31,688 nucleotides of DNA from a virus. The DNA lies in IMG/VR virus record IMGVR_UViG_3300030099_003428, positions 1 through 31,688 of that record, one strand, 5' to 3'. Shown here piece after piece: positions 5,871-15,500 of this stretch. Position 1 is the stretch's first letter, and each line of letters opens with the position of its first letter. The notes below the pieces were generated by a model, which was given only the letters and a program-made list of their open reading frames with translations, made no database searches and was not told the origin of the DNA. Made by a program: the position numbers and the translations under genes.

Positions 5871-6065
5871 ATGAATTATACATTAATATTAATAGCTATA
5901 GTCGCATTTGTAATTGGTATAGTAATTGCATCAATGTGGTTAGAAAAAAAAGGTATTACAAAAGACGATAACGATAATTATATTCCTGATGTTTTAGAAG
6001 ACAAAGCTAAAGAAATTAAAAAGAAAGCTAAAGATATAGGAAATATTGTTAAGAAGAAAAAGTAA
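5871..6065 (+). CDS. Small membrane protein, 64 aa
   Basis: The N-terminal residues 4-23 form one membrane segment (YTLILIAIVAFVIGIVIASM). Next comes an acidic D-rich loop (DDNDNYIPD) resembling a calcium-binding Asp repeat, then a Lys-rich helix (residues 46-64). It sits immediately upstream of the holin with a TAATG overlap, so it may help lysis or be a second membrane component. Proteins with the 'KKGIxKDxxxNxIPDxLE' form occur in phages of Bacteroidetes. No function can be assigned with certainty. Confidence 0.75.
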   Translation: MNYTLILIAIVAFVIGIVIASMWLEKKGITKDDNDNYIPDVLEDKAKEIKKKAKDIGNIVKKKK

Positions 6066-6526
6066 TGTCAAAACAAAGAAAAAAATTAAAGGATACAGCA
6101 GTTGGTAAATTTTTAGCAGGTGCTGGTTCAAATATAATCGGCAGTCTTGGAGATGTTCTTCCTGATAAAGGAGTTATGGGGTTAGTTAAAAACCTTATTA
6201 AAAAAGATCCTGAATTACCAGCAGAAGATAAAGAAAAAGCATTAGCGCTTTTACATCAAGATACTGTTGAAATGCAAGAGGTTTCAAAACGCTGGCAGGC
6301 GGATATGAAATCAGATTCGTGGCTTTCAAAAAACACAAGACCTTTAACATTAGTATTTTTAACTGTGTCAATGGTCTTATTAATATTTATAGATAGTACT
6401 GGAATAGATTTTGATGTAGACAGCGGGTGGGTTGATCTTTTAAAATCTTTATTAATTACTGTATATGTAGCTTATTTTGGATCACGTGGTGCAGAAAAAT
6501 TCAAAACAATACAAAACAAAAACTAA
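6065..6526 (+). CDS. Holin of the gene-transfer-agent 3-TM type
   Basis: Probable holin, forming the lesion in the inner membrane that times lysis. The 153-residue protein has an N-terminal amphipathic region (residues 1-45), a charged helix, and then the signature SDSWLSKNTRPLTLVFLT, where a membrane segment starts (about 94-110). A second membrane segment lies at about 123-139, followed by FGSRGAEK. 'SWLxKNxRPL' before the first strong membrane segment is characteristic of the GTA_holin_3TM family (Pfam PF11351). It overlaps the small membrane gene by one base and lies six bases before the fibre gene. No endolysin is recognisable nearby. The family call is good; the holin activity is from family knowledge. 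Confidence 0.8.
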   Translation: MSKQRKKLKDTAVGKFLAGAGSNIIGSLGDVLPDKGVMGLVKNLIKKDPELPAEDKEKALALLHQDTVEMQEVSKRWQADMKSDSWLSKNTRPLTLVFLTVSMVLLIFIDSTGIDFDVDSGWVDLLKSLLITVYVAYFGSRGAEKFKTIQNKN

Positions 6527-6532
6527 TAAAAA

Positions 6533-9322
6533 ATGCCTAAAATAGATACTTATTCATTAGATACAACCTTAACAGATAACGATAGTTTATTAGGTATAAA
6601 TGCAGCAGACGGTAAAACTAAAAGATATGCCATGTCTGCTATTAAAACTTTCGTTGCTTCTGTAGCTGATATTGAAGGTGTAACAGCCGGCACAGGTTTA
6701 ACTGGTGGTGGTACTAGCGGCACGGTAACATTAGCTGTAGCAGCAGCTCAAACTGGAATTACCTCTGTAGTCAATACAGCGTTAGAAATTGGTAGAGATG
6801 CTGATAATAGAATTAAATTTGGTACAGATAATCAAATAATATTTGAAGTTGACGGAGGCGATAATGTTATATTTAAAACATCGGGTGAAATAGAAGCTAC
6901 TAGTTTGGATATATCAGGAGATGCTGATATTGATGGAACTTTAGAAGCTGATGCTATTACAGTTAATGGAACTGCACTAGCAGAAGTAATATCTGATACA
7001 ACAGGAGCAATGTTTACTGGTAATACAGAAACATTTATAACAGCTACGTATGAAGATAGTGATAATACTATAGATTTAGTTGTGCCTGTTTTAGATGAAG
7101 ATAATATGGCTTCTAATTCAGCCTCTCATTTAGCAACACAACAATCAATTAAAGCTTATGTAGATTCACAAGTAGCTACCGCAGATACATTAGCTGAATT
7201 AAGCGATACAAATATAGGTTCATTAGCTTCTGGTCATATTTTAATATATGATGGTTCTGATAGCTTTGATAATAAAGCTGTTTCAGGTGATATAACTATA
7301 GCTAGTACAGGTGCCGTTACAATTGCCAACGACGCTGTTGAAACAGCAATGTTAAATGATAATGTTGTAACAGGTCAAAGTGAATTAAGTACTGTAGCTA
7401 ATGATGATGTATTATTAATATATGATACATCGGGTTCTGCTCTTAAAAAAATTACAAGAAGCGCTTTAGTAGCAGGGTTAGCAACATCAGGAGCTATATC
7501 AAATGTAGTTGAGGATACAACGCCACAGTTGGGAGGTGATTTAGATGTTAACGGAAATGGGCTAGTATCTACAAGCAACGGTAATATTGCATTAACACCA
7601 AATGGTACAGGAGTTGTTAGATTAGATACAAATGTTGATATTGAATCAGGTAAAATATCTATTAAAAATTCAGGTTCACAATCATATGTAAGGTTTTATT
7701 GTGAAGTAAGTAATGCACATTATGCTCAATTACAAGCCCCAGCGCACTCGGCTTTTTCAGGAAATGTTATATTAACTCTTCCTACTACTACAAGTAATAT
7801 AGTTGGTGACACGGCAACGCAAACTATTACTAATAAAACTATAGACGTTGATAATAATACAGTTTCAAATATTGAAGTTGATAACTTAAAATCAGGAGTA
7901 CTAGATACTGATATATCTTCTGTATCAGGAAGTGATGATACTTTAGCATCAGCAAAAGCTATAAAAACATATGTTGACGCGCAAATTCAAACAGAAGATA
8001 CTTTAGTTGAATTAAATGATACTAATATTACTTCTCCAGCAGCAGGTCATATTTTAATATACGACAATACAGCAGGTGTTTTTGATAACGCAACTATAAC
8101 CGCTGGTAGTGGTATTAGCGTTACAAATGGGGATGGGGCTATAACAATAGCTAACACAGCAGCAGGTGATAACGCATTTGGAACTATAGCAGTATCAGGG
8201 CAAACAAATGTTGTAGCTGACAGCGTAAATGATACACTAACTTTAGCGGCTGGAACAGGTATTGCAATAACTACAACACCAGGTACAGATACTGTAACTA
8301 TAACAAACAATGCTACCGGGGCTAACGCTTTTGGTAATATTGCGGTTTCTGGGCAAACAACAGTAGCGGCAGATTCAACTAATGATACACTAACTTTAGC
8401 AGCAGGGTCAAATGTAACATTAACAACAGACGCTTCTAGCGATACCGTTACTATAGCTGCATCAGCAGGCGCAAATACTATAGATGTTAATGAATATACA
8501 GGTAATGGATCAACGGCTGCTTATACTTTAAATACTAGTGCGTCAAGCGAAAATGAATTACTTGTATATATGGATGGTGTTTACCAGCATCACAATACGT
8601 ATTCTGTTTCAGGAACAACGCTAACGTTTGACACTAATGTTCCTAATGGATCTAAAGTTGAGGCCTTCCACATGAGAAGCGTTAACTTGTCAAATGTTGT
8701 AACAAGCGCAGTAGCGGGTGAGGGTATAGATGTTTCAGCATCAACAGGCGCTGTAACTATTTCGGCAGAAGACGCAACAACATCAAATAAAGGTATTGCA
8801 TCATTTAGCTCAGATAATTTTGCTGTATCTTCCGGAGCGGTTACAATAAAAGACGGAGGTATTGTAACAGCAGAGCTAGCGGCAGACGCGGTTACTGGAG
8901 ATAAGATAGCAGACGATGCAATCAATTCAGAACATTATACAGACGGTAGTATTGATAATGCGCACATAGCTGATAATCAAATAAGTTATGAAAAAATAGA
9001 CGATGAATTTTCTACGGTCGATACTTTAAGCGCAGGTGCAACGGTTGCAGTTGATTTTGACGCAGCACAAGTATTTACGTTAACACCAAATCAAAACACA
9101 ACATTAAATATAACAAACCCTAAAATTGGTATTACTAAAACAATAATAATGACAGGGGCAGGAAGCAGTTATACTTTAGCTTTTCAAGTAGGAGGATCAT
9201 CAGGTACATTTAATAAAATAGCTGGCGATTATGATGACACTTCAAGTAAAAAGAATTTTATTCAAATTACATGTGTAGCTGCTACAGAATTCTGGTATAG
9301 TATAAGTCAAATAGCAAGTTAA
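6533..9322 (+). CDS. Large tail fibre / appendage protein, 929 aa
   Basis: Likely host-contact fibre on the outside of the virion. The product is rich in Thr, Ala, Asn, Asp and Gly, with many short beta repeats and very few Lys or aromatic residues, typical of a trimeric fibre. The N-terminus (1-50) is a candidate attachment domain. Related units lie at about 208-247 and 478-517 (both 'YVDxQ...DTLxELxDTNI..AxGHILIYD'), and an imperfect tandem repeat lies at 547-594 and 598-643. Residues 655-714 form a beta module (YTGNGSTAAYTL...) also seen in the connector gene at 26845. The C-terminus (828-929) is a close paralogue of the C-terminus of the 179-aa protein at 11542. It opens the host-recognition module. 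Confidence 0.85.
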   Translation: MPKIDTYSLDTTLTDNDSLLGINAADGKTKRYAMSAIKTFVASVADIEGVTAGTGLTGGGTSGTVTLAVAAAQTGITSVVNTALEIGRDADNRIKFGTDNQIIFEVDGGDNVIFKTSGEIEATSLDISGDADIDGTLEADAITVNGTALAEVISDTTGAMFTGNTETFITATYEDSDNTIDLVVPVLDEDNMASNSASHLATQQSIKAYVDSQVATADTLAELSDTNIGSLASGHILIYDGSDSFDNKAVSGDITIASTGAVTIANDAVETAMLNDNVVTGQSELSTVANDDVLLIYDTSGSALKKITRSALVAGLATSGAISNVVEDTTPQLGGDLDVNGNGLVSTSNGNIALTPNGTGVVRLDTNVDIESGKISIKNSGSQSYVRFYCEVSNAHYAQLQAPAHSAFSGNVILTLPTTTSNIVGDTATQTITNKTIDVDNNTVSNIEVDNLKSGVLDTDISSVSGSDDTLASAKAIKTYVDAQIQTEDTLVELNDTNITSPAAGHILIYDNTAGVFDNATITAGSGISVTNGDGAITIANTAAGDNAFGTIAVSGQTNVVADSVNDTLTLAAGTGIAITTTPGTDTVTITNNATGANAFGNIAVSGQTTVAADSTNDTLTLAAGSNVTLTTDASSDTVTIAASAGANTIDVNEYTGNGSTAAYTLNTSASSENELLVYMDGVYQHHNTYSVSGTTLTFDTNVPNGSKVEAFHMRSVNLSNVVTSAVAGEGIDVSASTGAVTISAEDATTSNKGIASFSSDNFAVSSGAVTIKDGGIVTAELAADAVTGDKIADDAINSEHYTDGSIDNAHIADNQISYEKIDDEFSTVDTLSAGATVAVDFDAAQVFTLTPNQNTTLNITNPKIGITKTIIMTGAGSSYTLAFQVGGSSGTFNKIAGDYDDTSSKKNFIQITCVAATEFWYSISQIAS
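8171..8461 (+). repeat. Imperfect tandem repeat inside the 929-aa fibre
   Basis: Two copies of a roughly 50-residue unit follow each other. Each begins NAFGxIAVSGQT, passes through VNDTLTLAAG or TNDTLTLAAG, and ends DTVTI. At DNA level both contain AATGATACACTAACTTTAGC. The copies fit a beta-repeat fibre shaft that can lengthen or shorten by recombination. Confidence 0.85.
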
Positions 9323-9323
9323 T

Positions 9324-11135
9324 ATGTTTGGACAAGGTATAAATTTTGGTTTATTAGCAGCAGTAGAAGTAGTTGTAGATTTCCTCGTAGTAGCAGGTGC
9401 AGGAGCAGGGGGTGGATCTTACGGTGGAGGAGGAGGTGCAGGTGGTTTACGCACATCATACGGATCTTCCAGTGGCGGTGGATCAAGTAATGAAGCACAA
9501 ATAACATTAGCAGATACAACGTATACATTCACAGTAGGCGCAGGTGGTACTGGTGTTATAGGAACAGTTAAAGGAAATGATGGTAACGATTCATCTATAG
9601 CAGCTTCAGGCTTAACTACAATCACATCTGTAGGAGGTGGAGGTGGAGGTACTGCTGGAGGTGGAGCAAATTATAATACATCATTTGTTGTCGGTCAAGA
9701 CGGTGGTTCAGGTGGTGGAGGTGGAACTTTAGCACAAGCTAGTCCATATACAGTAGCAGGGGGAGCAGGAACAGCAAATCAAGGTTATGGTGGTGGTACA
9801 GGAGGTTTAGGTTCTTTCAACGGCACAACAGGTGCAGGTGCAGGTGGAGGTGCGAGTGCAGTAGGTGGTAATGGTAAAACAACAGGTTATAGGCTTGGTG
9901 GTGATGGGGGTGCAGGTCTTGCAGTTTCAATAACTGGAAGTTCAACATCATACGCAGGTGGTGGGGGAGCAGGTAGTGAAGGATCACCTGGAGGTTCAGG
10001 TGGTACAGGGGGTGGCGCTAGTGGTGGTGTAGCTAGTTCAACATCTGCTAGTAGCGGAACTGCTAACACTGGTGGAGGCGGAGGTGGTAACGGAAATAAT
10101 TCAACACTTAGTTCAGGTGCAGGTGGATCAGGTGTTATTGTATTTAGATTACCTACATCAGCATATACAACAGGTTATACTACTGGTTTTCCTACAGTTA
10201 CAACTAGCGGAACAGATACAATATTAAAATATACAGGCTCAGGAACATATGTTCATAATGCAACAGCACCAAATTTTATGTACTATTTAGTTTTAGCAGG
10301 TGGTGCTTCTGGAGCTTCTAATGGTGGAGGCGGAGGAGCAGGAGGACTTAGAACATCTTATGGAGCACAAGGATCAGGAGGTGGAAGTGCATTAGAAAGT
10401 GCAATTACATTATCCAATGGAACCTATACTATTACAGTAGGTGGAGGTGGTGCAGGATTAAATAACTCAACTGATTATCAAGATAGAGGTAATGCAGGTT
10501 CAAACAGCACAATTACAGGTAACGCTTCTGTAAGTACTAATGGGGGTGGTGCTCCAGGTTCTAATGATTTAACAGCATCGTCGGGCGGTGGTTGTGGTGG
10601 TGGACAAGGTGCGCACCCAAGCTCAGCAAGATCTGCACAAGCAGGAACGACTGGAGAAGGTTATGCAGGAGGTGCAACCCCCTCAACTGGACATCCATAT
10701 CGTGGCGGTGGTGGTGGAGGAACTGGACAAGCAGGTTTTTCTAATAATGCAGGTAGCGACACAAGTAACGGTGGTGATGGATTAGCAGTGAGTATAACTG
10801 GATCTTCTGTTAATTATGGAGCAGGAGGTGGTGGTACTGGAGGTACTGGTTCAGGTTATACAGGCGCAGGTGGTACTGGTGGCGCAGGTGGTGGCGGTAA
10901 CGGAGGTGCTTATAATGGAAGCGGTACTGCAGGAACAGTAAACACAGGAAGTGGTGGTGGTGCTACTGGTGATGCAGGTAGTCTTACGTCAGGAGCAGGA
11001 GGTTCTGGAATAGTAATATTAAGAATGGCAACATCAAATTATTCTGGATCAGTAAGCGGGAGCCCAACAGTAACCACAAGTGGAAGCGATACAATAATAA
11101 AATTTACAGGAAGCGGTAGCTATACTCATAGTTAA
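9324..11135 (+). CDS. Glycine-rich duplicated tail adhesin, 603 aa
   Basis: Probable receptor-binding adhesin. After a short hydrophobic N-terminus, the protein consists of two diverged copies (about 18-313 and 318-603). Each copy begins LVVAG or LVLAG, has GGGGGAGGLRTSYG, passes through Gly runs broken by short strands (YTFTVGAGG, YTITVGGGG), has GLAVSITGSS, and ends GAGGSGVIVFR or GAGGSGIVILR followed by TVTTSG and KYTGSGTY or KFTGSGSY. Glycine runs of this type pack as polyglycine-II helices in the gp38 adhesins of some T-even-like phages, so a similar tip is an inference. It begins one base after the fibre stop. Gly codon bias gives high local G content. Confidence 0.85.
   Translation: MFGQGINFGLLAAVEVVVDFLVVAGAGAGGGSYGGGGGAGGLRTSYGSSSGGGSSNEAQITLADTTYTFTVGAGGTGVIGTVKGNDGNDSSIAASGLTTITSVGGGGGGTAGGGANYNTSFVVGQDGGSGGGGGTLAQASPYTVAGGAGTANQGYGGGTGGLGSFNGTTGAGAGGGASAVGGNGKTTGYRLGGDGGAGLAVSITGSSTSYAGGGGAGSEGSPGGSGGTGGGASGGVASSTSASSGTANTGGGGGGNGNNSTLSSGAGGSGVIVFRLPTSAYTTGYTTGFPTVTTSGTDTILKYTGSGTYVHNATAPNFMYYLVLAGGASGASNGGGGGAGGLRTSYGAQGSGGGSALESAITLSNGTYTITVGGGGAGLNNSTDYQDRGNAGSNSTITGNASVSTNGGGAPGSNDLTASSGGGCGGGQGAHPSSARSAQAGTTGEGYAGGATPSTGHPYRGGGGGGTGQAGFSNNAGSDTSNGGDGLAVSITGSSVNYGAGGGGTGGTGSGYTGAGGTGGAGGGGNGGAYNGSGTAGTVNTGSGGGATGDAGSLTSGAGGSGIVILRMATSNYSGSVSGSPTVTTSGSDTIIKFTGSGSYTHS
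9375..11132 (+). repeat. Two-copy internal duplication of the glycine-rich adhesin
   Basis: Copy one covers about 9375-10262 and copy two about 10275-11132. Both keep the same order of landmarks (GGLRTSYG, GLAVSITGSS, GAGGSG, TVTTSG) but differ at many codons, so the duplication is old. The Gly-rich stretches between the landmarks differ in length. Confidence 0.85.
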
Positions 11136-11152
11136 TAATTAAAATAAATAAA

Positions 11153-11530
11153 ATGGCACATTTTGCAGAAATAAATGAAAATAATATAGTAAAGCAAGTA
11201 ATTGTAATACATAACAATGTTTTACTTGAATCAGACAATACTGAGTCTGAAATTAAAGGTATAGATTTTTGTGAATCATTATATGGACACAGAAATTGGG
11301 TACAAACATCCTATAATGGAAATATGAGATATAATTATGCGGGTATAGGCTACACTTGGGATCCTGAAAATAATGCGTTTTATGCACCACAGCCATTTGC
11401 TAGTTGGTCATTAAATGAAAATTATAAGTGGGAAGCACCTGAACCTTATCCTGAAGATGCTTCAGCTGAAAAAAGATATGAGTGGGACGAAGATAATCTT
11501 ACTTGGAAAGTAGTTGAAATAACAGTATAA
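11153..11530 (+). CDS. Conserved marine phage protein, 125 aa, tail-associated
   Basis: The protein begins MAHFAEINENNIVKQVIVI and has WVQTSYNGNMRYNYAGIGYT, then DPENNAFYAPQPFASWSL and a Trp-rich acidic end (YEWDEDNLTWKVVE). This layout is a very frequent short protein of marine phages, often near tail-fibre genes. Its biochemical role has not been established as far as I know. It has many aromatic residues and a single Cys (FCESL). It stands between two fibre-type genes, which suggests that it belongs to the tail appendage or its assembly. The start follows an A-rich leader. Confidence 0.85.
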   Translation: MAHFAEINENNIVKQVIVIHNNVLLESDNTESEIKGIDFCESLYGHRNWVQTSYNGNMRYNYAGIGYTWDPENNAFYAPQPFASWSLNENYKWEAPEPYPEDASAEKRYEWDEDNLTWKVVEITV

Positions 11531-11541
11531 ATAATTAATAA

Positions 11542-12081
11542 ATGGCAACAACTAAAGTAACAACTAACGTAATTGCAGACGATGCAGTAACACAAGCAAA
11601 AATAGCAGACGACGCTATCGGCGCGGATCAACTAGCAGCTAGCGCCGTAGTAACGGCATCTATGGTTGATGACGCAGTAACAGCAGCAAAACTAGCTTCG
11701 GATGCTGTAGTAACTGCTTCAATAGTGAATGACGCTGTAACTAGCGATAAACTAGGAGCTGAATACACGAGTGCGGAAGCTGTATCAAGCTCAGCTACCA
11801 TAACACTGGATACAGACGCTTATGACGTATTTACTTGGACAGTGGGGCATACAGCTAACATAGACTTCACAAACGTTTTAGTAGGAAAGGTGAAAACATT
11901 AGTTGTTACTGGAGGAGGTGGCTCATACGCTCTAACTCTTAGAAACATAAATGGAAGCTCAGGAACCTTTAATTTAATATCGGGTACTTACGACGATACT
12001 AGCTCAACAAAAAATATTATACAAGTCAAATTTATATCAACATCTGAGGCTTGGTATACAATATCTAAAATATCAAGTTAA
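11542..12081 (+). CDS. Short fibre protein sharing its C-terminal domain with the 929-aa fibre
   Basis: The N-terminal region (8-72) is built from repeats of the form 'ADDAVTxAKI(A/V)', which also appear at residues 778-815 of the large fibre. The C-terminal domain (80-179) follows the fibre's C-terminus closely: AVDFDAAQVFTL-like strand, then TLVVTGGGGSYALTL, GSSGTFNLISGTYDDTSSTK, and WYTISKISS at the end. It is probably a second, shorter appendage or a separate receptor-binding tip carrying the same terminal fold. It begins 11 bases after the previous gene and ends one base before the next. Confidence 0.82.
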   Translation: MATTKVTTNVIADDAVTQAKIADDAIGADQLAASAVVTASMVDDAVTAAKLASDAVVTASIVNDAVTSDKLGAEYTSAEAVSSSATITLDTDAYDVFTWTVGHTANIDFTNVLVGKVKTLVVTGGGGSYALTLRNINGSSGTFNLISGTYDDTSSTKNIIQVKFISTSEAWYTISKISS

Positions 12082-12082
12082 A

Positions 12083-12565
12083 ATGAAAGCAATAAATAAT
12101 CAAGGAACAATAACTGTTTATCAAACGGTGCCTAGCACACTTAAAACGCCAACAGGCACTATATTAAACGCACCAGCATTATCAAATCAAGAGTTAAAAG
12201 AAAAAGGTTTATTTGATTTAATTATACCAAATGACTATGATGATAGAATACATGATTTAGGTGAGATATATTTTGACAGTACAGCGCAATGTTTTAGAAA
12301 AGATATAGTAGATAAAACATGGGCAAAAACTTTAGAAGAAATAAAGGAGCAAGCAATAAATAACTTTAAACATAAAATAAATTCGAAGCTTCAAGAAACA
12401 GATTGGTATATTATTAGAAAAAATGACAATGGCGAAGAAATACCAAGTGAAATACAAGAGGCAAGACAAGATTTAAGAAACACATCAGATACAGTAGAAA
12501 ATGAAATCAATGCTTTAACAACTAAAGCAGATATAATGGTATATGATTACCCCAATATTGACTAA
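12083..12565 (+). CDS. Tail-fibre assembly-like protein, 160 aa
   Basis: The C-terminal half contains KINSKLQETDWYIIRKNDNG followed by EEIPSEIQEARQDLR. A 'LxxTDWYxxRxxExGxxIPxEIxxxR' segment is typical of phage fibre-assembly and related (DUF4376-like) proteins. The N-terminal half has LSNQELKEKGLFDLIIPNDYD and a strand-rich segment with IYFDSTAQCFRKDIVDK. The position directly upstream of the giant adhesin, with a TAATG overlap, fits a chaperone for that adhesin. Whether it stays in the virion cannot be told from sequence. Confidence 0.75.
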   Translation: MKAINNQGTITVYQTVPSTLKTPTGTILNAPALSNQELKEKGLFDLIIPNDYDDRIHDLGEIYFDSTAQCFRKDIVDKTWAKTLEEIKEQAINNFKHKINSKLQETDWYIIRKNDNGEEIPSEIQEARQDLRNTSDTVENEINALTTKADIMVYDYPNID

Positions 12566-15500
12566 TGAGTTTAAACGATAAATTATTAAAAGCGGCAGCA
12601 GCAGAAGGAATTACGCCGAGTGAACATTTTGGAGTAATGTTATACGAGGGTGATGGTTCTTCTTCTCATTCTATTAACGGAGGTAAGTTTGGTGGTGCCG
12701 CATCATTTAATGGTAGTAATGGTGAAATAACTTTACCCGCTGGAATACAAAGCAGCAAAATGTCGGTTTCATTATGGTTGTATTCACACGATAATGCACC
12801 AACTGATAAAATTGTAATTGAATTTTCTAATGGTTATGGTTTAAATTTTAATACTGTAGGAGCTGGTAAAATTGCTGCTCAATATGCTAATTCAAATTCA
12901 AGTCATATATTATCTAATTCAACAATATCATCAGGACAATGGTATCATATTGTAGGAGTTTTTAATAGTTCAAGTGCTGCTTTATATATAAATGGTTCAA
13001 GCCAATCAGGAGGAACTGTTACAGATTATTTAACATCAGACCAAAATACAATAGGTTCAAGAAGAACAGGGCAATATTTTGATGGTAAAATAGACCAAGT
13101 AAGAATATTTAATAAAGAATTATCCTCATCAGAAGTTTCAACGCTATATGCAGAAACAGCATCGACAGTAGAATCATTAGATCCTTTATCAGAAGATACA
13201 ACAGATACTTTACAAGTTCTTGGAGATACATCTTGTATTGCTTTATATAAGTTTGAAAACAATGAAAACGATAAGAGCGGTAACCATAGCGGTACAGGAA
13301 CACAAATTCAATATGCAGCGGGTAGATATGGACAGGCAGCAAGTTTTAATAATACCGCAGACAGTAAAATGGTTATTGGTGCTATGAATAGCGTTATACC
13401 TAATAATACTACAGGTGTAAGTTTTTCTTTTTGGGTTTATTTAGATTCAGTAAATACAGGTTCAGATTACGACCACTGGTTTGTAGGGCAAGAAAATTAT
13501 GGTGGTTCATTTGATAATGGAGAATTTTCAGTAAGATTATATGAGGGAAAAGTTTATACTGACTATGCACAGTCAAGCAGTATATACAGACAAAGAAAAG
13601 CTAGTACGACATTAGAAACAAATAGGTGGTATCATATAGTAGCAACTTATGATACATCAAATGCAAACATAACAGAAGTATATTTAAATGGTGTTTCTGA
13701 AACAAGTAGTAATTTAACATCAGGGGGTACTTTTACAACTACTGCTTTAATGCAGAGTTCAGCTAATATGTCTGTGGGAGGTGGCCCAACAGGAACAGAT
13801 GGTAGAATTGATCAATTTAGAATATTTACAAAAGTATTATCAGCAAGTGAAGTAACTACATTATATAATGAAAACTCACTTGTAGCTTCTTATAGATTTG
13901 AAGGTAATAGTTTAGATGATAAGAGAACTTTTAATGGCACGGATTCTAATGTTACTTATGAGTTTGGCGTAGATTTTAAACCTGATTTGGTTTGGATAAA
14001 AGATAGAGATAATGCTGAACAACATATATTAAACGATTCAACAAGAGGAGCAACTAAAGATTTATCACCTGACCGTACTAATGCAGAAGCAACTCGTAGT
14101 ACTGGTTTTCTTTCATTTGATAATGGTGGGTTTACTTTAGGTTCAGATGGAGGTGGTGTTGTTAATGATTCATCAAGAGGTCCATATGTTGCTTGGTGTT
14201 GGAAAGCAAATGGAGGAACTACAAGCAGCAATACTGATGGAAGTATCACGAGTACAGTACAAGCAAACACAGATGCGGGGTTTTCAATAGTAAAATATAC
14301 AGGTACTGGAAGCACAGGTACTTATGGTCACGGATTATCATCCTCGCCTGACTGGATAATAACAAAAAGAACAGATGCTGCTGAAGGTTGGTTGGTTTGG
14401 TCTAGTTCTTTGTCGGCAAGTAATTATATTTATTTAAATGGCTCAGGAGCAGCAGGAACAGATACAAATGCGTATAAAACAATAGGTGCTACTACAAATC
14501 AAATAGGAGGAGATGTAACTGTAAACACAAGTGGAGGTACATACATATCCTACTGTTTCCATAATGTTGATGGTTTTTCAAAGTTTGGCTCATATGCTGG
14601 TAATGGTTCTAACGATGGAACGATGGTAGAAACGGGATTTGAACCTGCTTTTGTAATGATTAAGGATTCAAGCGAAGGTCATAGCTGGACAATACACGAT
14701 AATAAAAGAGATTTAACTAATCCAAGAAAAAAATATGTGTTACCTAGCGCGACTAATGTAGAAGCAGCAGATTTAAATGGTATTAATTTTTACTCAAATG
14801 GATTTCAATTATTAGATGATTACCAATATTACAATAAAGATGGTAATACCTATATTTATATGGCATTTGCTGCAGATCCTGATACAGAAGCACCAACAGT
14901 AGCAAGAAGTTTTAGTACAGTTGCTTATGATGGAACAAGCTCAACTCAATCAATAGAAGGCTTAAATTTTAAACCTGGTCTAATTTGGATGAAAAGAAGA
15001 AGTAGTTCACAAGAGCACGCTTTAGTAAATATAGTAAGTGGTGTTCAAAAACACCTATATTCAGATTTGACAAGTGCCGAACAAACTACTACAAATGGTG
15101 TTAGTTCATTTAATGATGATGGTTGGACTATGGGTTCTAATGGATTAATGAATTACAATGGTACAACTTATGTTGCTTGGGCGTGGGCTGCTGATGACAA
15201 TGAAGCTACACTTTCTGCTCGTAACGCTACGGCAATATATAAAATGGAAGATAATGTAAATGATGTAACTGGAAACAATAACGCAAGTTCCACTTCTATT
15301 ACATATTCATCAGGAAAATTTAATAAAGCCGCAAACTTTACAGGGGGTAATTCACAGAGTGGAAGTCAAATATCTGTAAACAACAGTGTTTTAGGTTCTT
15401 CGTCAACTGGGCCTTGGTCAATTTCATTATGGTTTAAGGCAGATAATACTGCAGGAGAAGTGCCATTGGTTGGAAACGGCGGTACTGTAGGTGGAACTTC

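Noticed and set aside
9374-11130. CRISPR-like or satellite repeat array
   Set aside because: The repeated GGTGG/GGAGG words come from Gly codons in one open frame. There are no constant repeats separated by unique spacers of equal length.
13956-14315. Minus-strand open frame of 119 codons inside the giant adhesin
   Set aside because: It is an antisense shadow of the repeat modules, its composition mirrors the plus-strand codons, and nothing about it looks like a protein family.
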